Origin: Candidatus Zixiibacteriota bacterium
Lineage (GTDB): Bacteria > Zixibacteria > MSB-5A5 > GN15 > PGXB01
Assembly: GCA_024230695.1 (NCBI GenBank)
Contig: JAAERC010001221.1
Coordinates: forward strand, 1 to 5,763
Length of the DNA stretch: 5,763 bases
Direction: 5' to 3'
Of the stretch, positions 5,437-5,763 are shown one piece after another. Both the position numbers and the translations under genes were made by a program. The number at the start of each line of letters is the position of its first letter. Within the stretch, counting starts at the first letter, position 1. Under the pieces are notes generated by a model, which was given only the letters and a program-made list of their open reading frames with translations, was not told the DNA's origin and made no database searches.

Positions 5437-5763
5437 ATGTTAGAAAAGGCAATAACTGGTGATAAAAGATATTGGGGGTGGCTCGCCTTTGTGATGATGT
5501 TGATTGGCACTGGAGCAATAGCCTACCTCCGGCAGTTGGATCAGGGTCTGACCGTTACCGGTCTGAGCCGTGATGTATCATGGGGCTTTTATATCGCCCA
5601 ATTCACCTTTTTGGTTGGTGTAGCCGCATCGGCGGTAATGGTGGTTCTTCCATATTATCTTCATAATTTTAAGGTGTTTTCAAAACTGACGATCCTTGGA
5701 GAGTTTTTGGCAGTCCCGTCAGTAATTATGTGTATGCTTTTTATCGTTGTTGATATGGGTCAA
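5437..5763 (+). CDS. dsrP: DsrP, NrfD-like membrane subunit (3' truncated)
   Basis: The first 109 residues of an integral membrane protein are visible; the frame is open at the right edge. NrfD/PsrC-family proteins such as DsrP usually have eight to ten helices and close to 400 residues, so about three quarters is missing. Three helices are seen at about 14-31, 50-72 and 86-106. The segment between the first two, [20 protein letters not shown] (39-58), is the conserved N-terminal signature of DsrP. In the complex this subunit anchors DsrO and is thought to react with the quinone pool from the periplasmic side. The ATG at 5437 has GAGGT at 5428-5432, close to the start. No signal peptide is expected or seen. 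Confidence 0.94.
   Translation, partial: MLEKAITGDKRYWGWLAFVMMLIGTGAIAYLRQLDQGLTVTGLSRDVSWGFYIAQFTFLVGVAASAVMVVLPYYLHNFKVFSKLTILGEFLAVPSVIMCMLFIVVDMGQ

Noticed and set aside
1..5763. CRISPR arrays, tRNA or rRNA genes, insertion sequences
   Set aside because: No repeated spacer pattern, RNA-gene signature, transposase-like frame or terminal inverted repeat was seen; nearly all sequence is explained by dsr genes.

Overview
This window is one strand of a dissimilatory sulfur metabolism (dsr) locus. All eight genes lie on the + strand, and the DNA is moderately AT-rich by eye. The order is [dsrL-like, 3' end only] - dsrC - RsbRD_N-domain gene - dsrM - dsrK - dsrJ - dsrO - [dsrP, 5' end only]. 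The signature motifs are intact: the two-cysteine DsrC tail, NarI-spaced haem histidines in DsrM, two [4Fe-4S] motifs plus CCG-type cysteines in DsrK, three CxxCH motifs in DsrJ, a Tat signal and 16 cluster cysteines in DsrO, and the NrfD-like DsrP start. The source is a bacterium with dissimilatory sulfite reductase metabolism. An RsbRD_N gene upstream of dsrM, no dsrEFH next to dsrC, and a Rex-like operator favour a reductive (sulfate, sulfite or sulfur reducing) lifestyle. dsrAB and dsrD are outside the window, so direction and phylum cannot be settled here.

Layout: 1-417 is the C-terminus of a flavin/NAD(P)H oxidoreductase with a ferredoxin domain. The last codons of this gene carry the -35 box of a perfect-consensus sigma-70-type promoter (TTGACA, 17 bp, TATAAT; 404-432) that faces dsrC (466-783). 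A strong rho-independent terminator (804-840) follows dsrC, so dsrC can be made as a short transcript of about 400 nt. The gap from 841 to 1072 is AT-rich and holds a 15-bp perfect palindrome (912-926), a weak candidate promoter (985-1012) and an 18-bp perfect inverted repeat matching the Rex consensus (1018-1035), overlapped by other small inverted repeats. A second transcription unit begins at 1073: RsbRD_N, then dsrM, dsrK, dsrJ, dsrO and dsrP. From dsrM onward the genes are spaced by -8 to +7 bp, which suggests translational coupling.

How the genes work together: the DsrL-like protein would pass NAD(P)H electrons toward the sulfite reductase DsrAB. DsrC is the small protein on which DsrAB forms a trisulfide. 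DsrMKJOP is the membrane complex thought to reduce that trisulfide, linking DsrC to the quinone pool and periplasmic electron carriers. The RsbRD_N protein is a probable signalling partner of unknown role. A Rex-type redox operator would tie expression of the membrane complex to the NADH/NAD+ ratio.

The operon itself is a known system. The less documented parts are the regulatory architecture around dsrC and upstream of the RsbRD_N gene, and the RsbRD_N protein itself.
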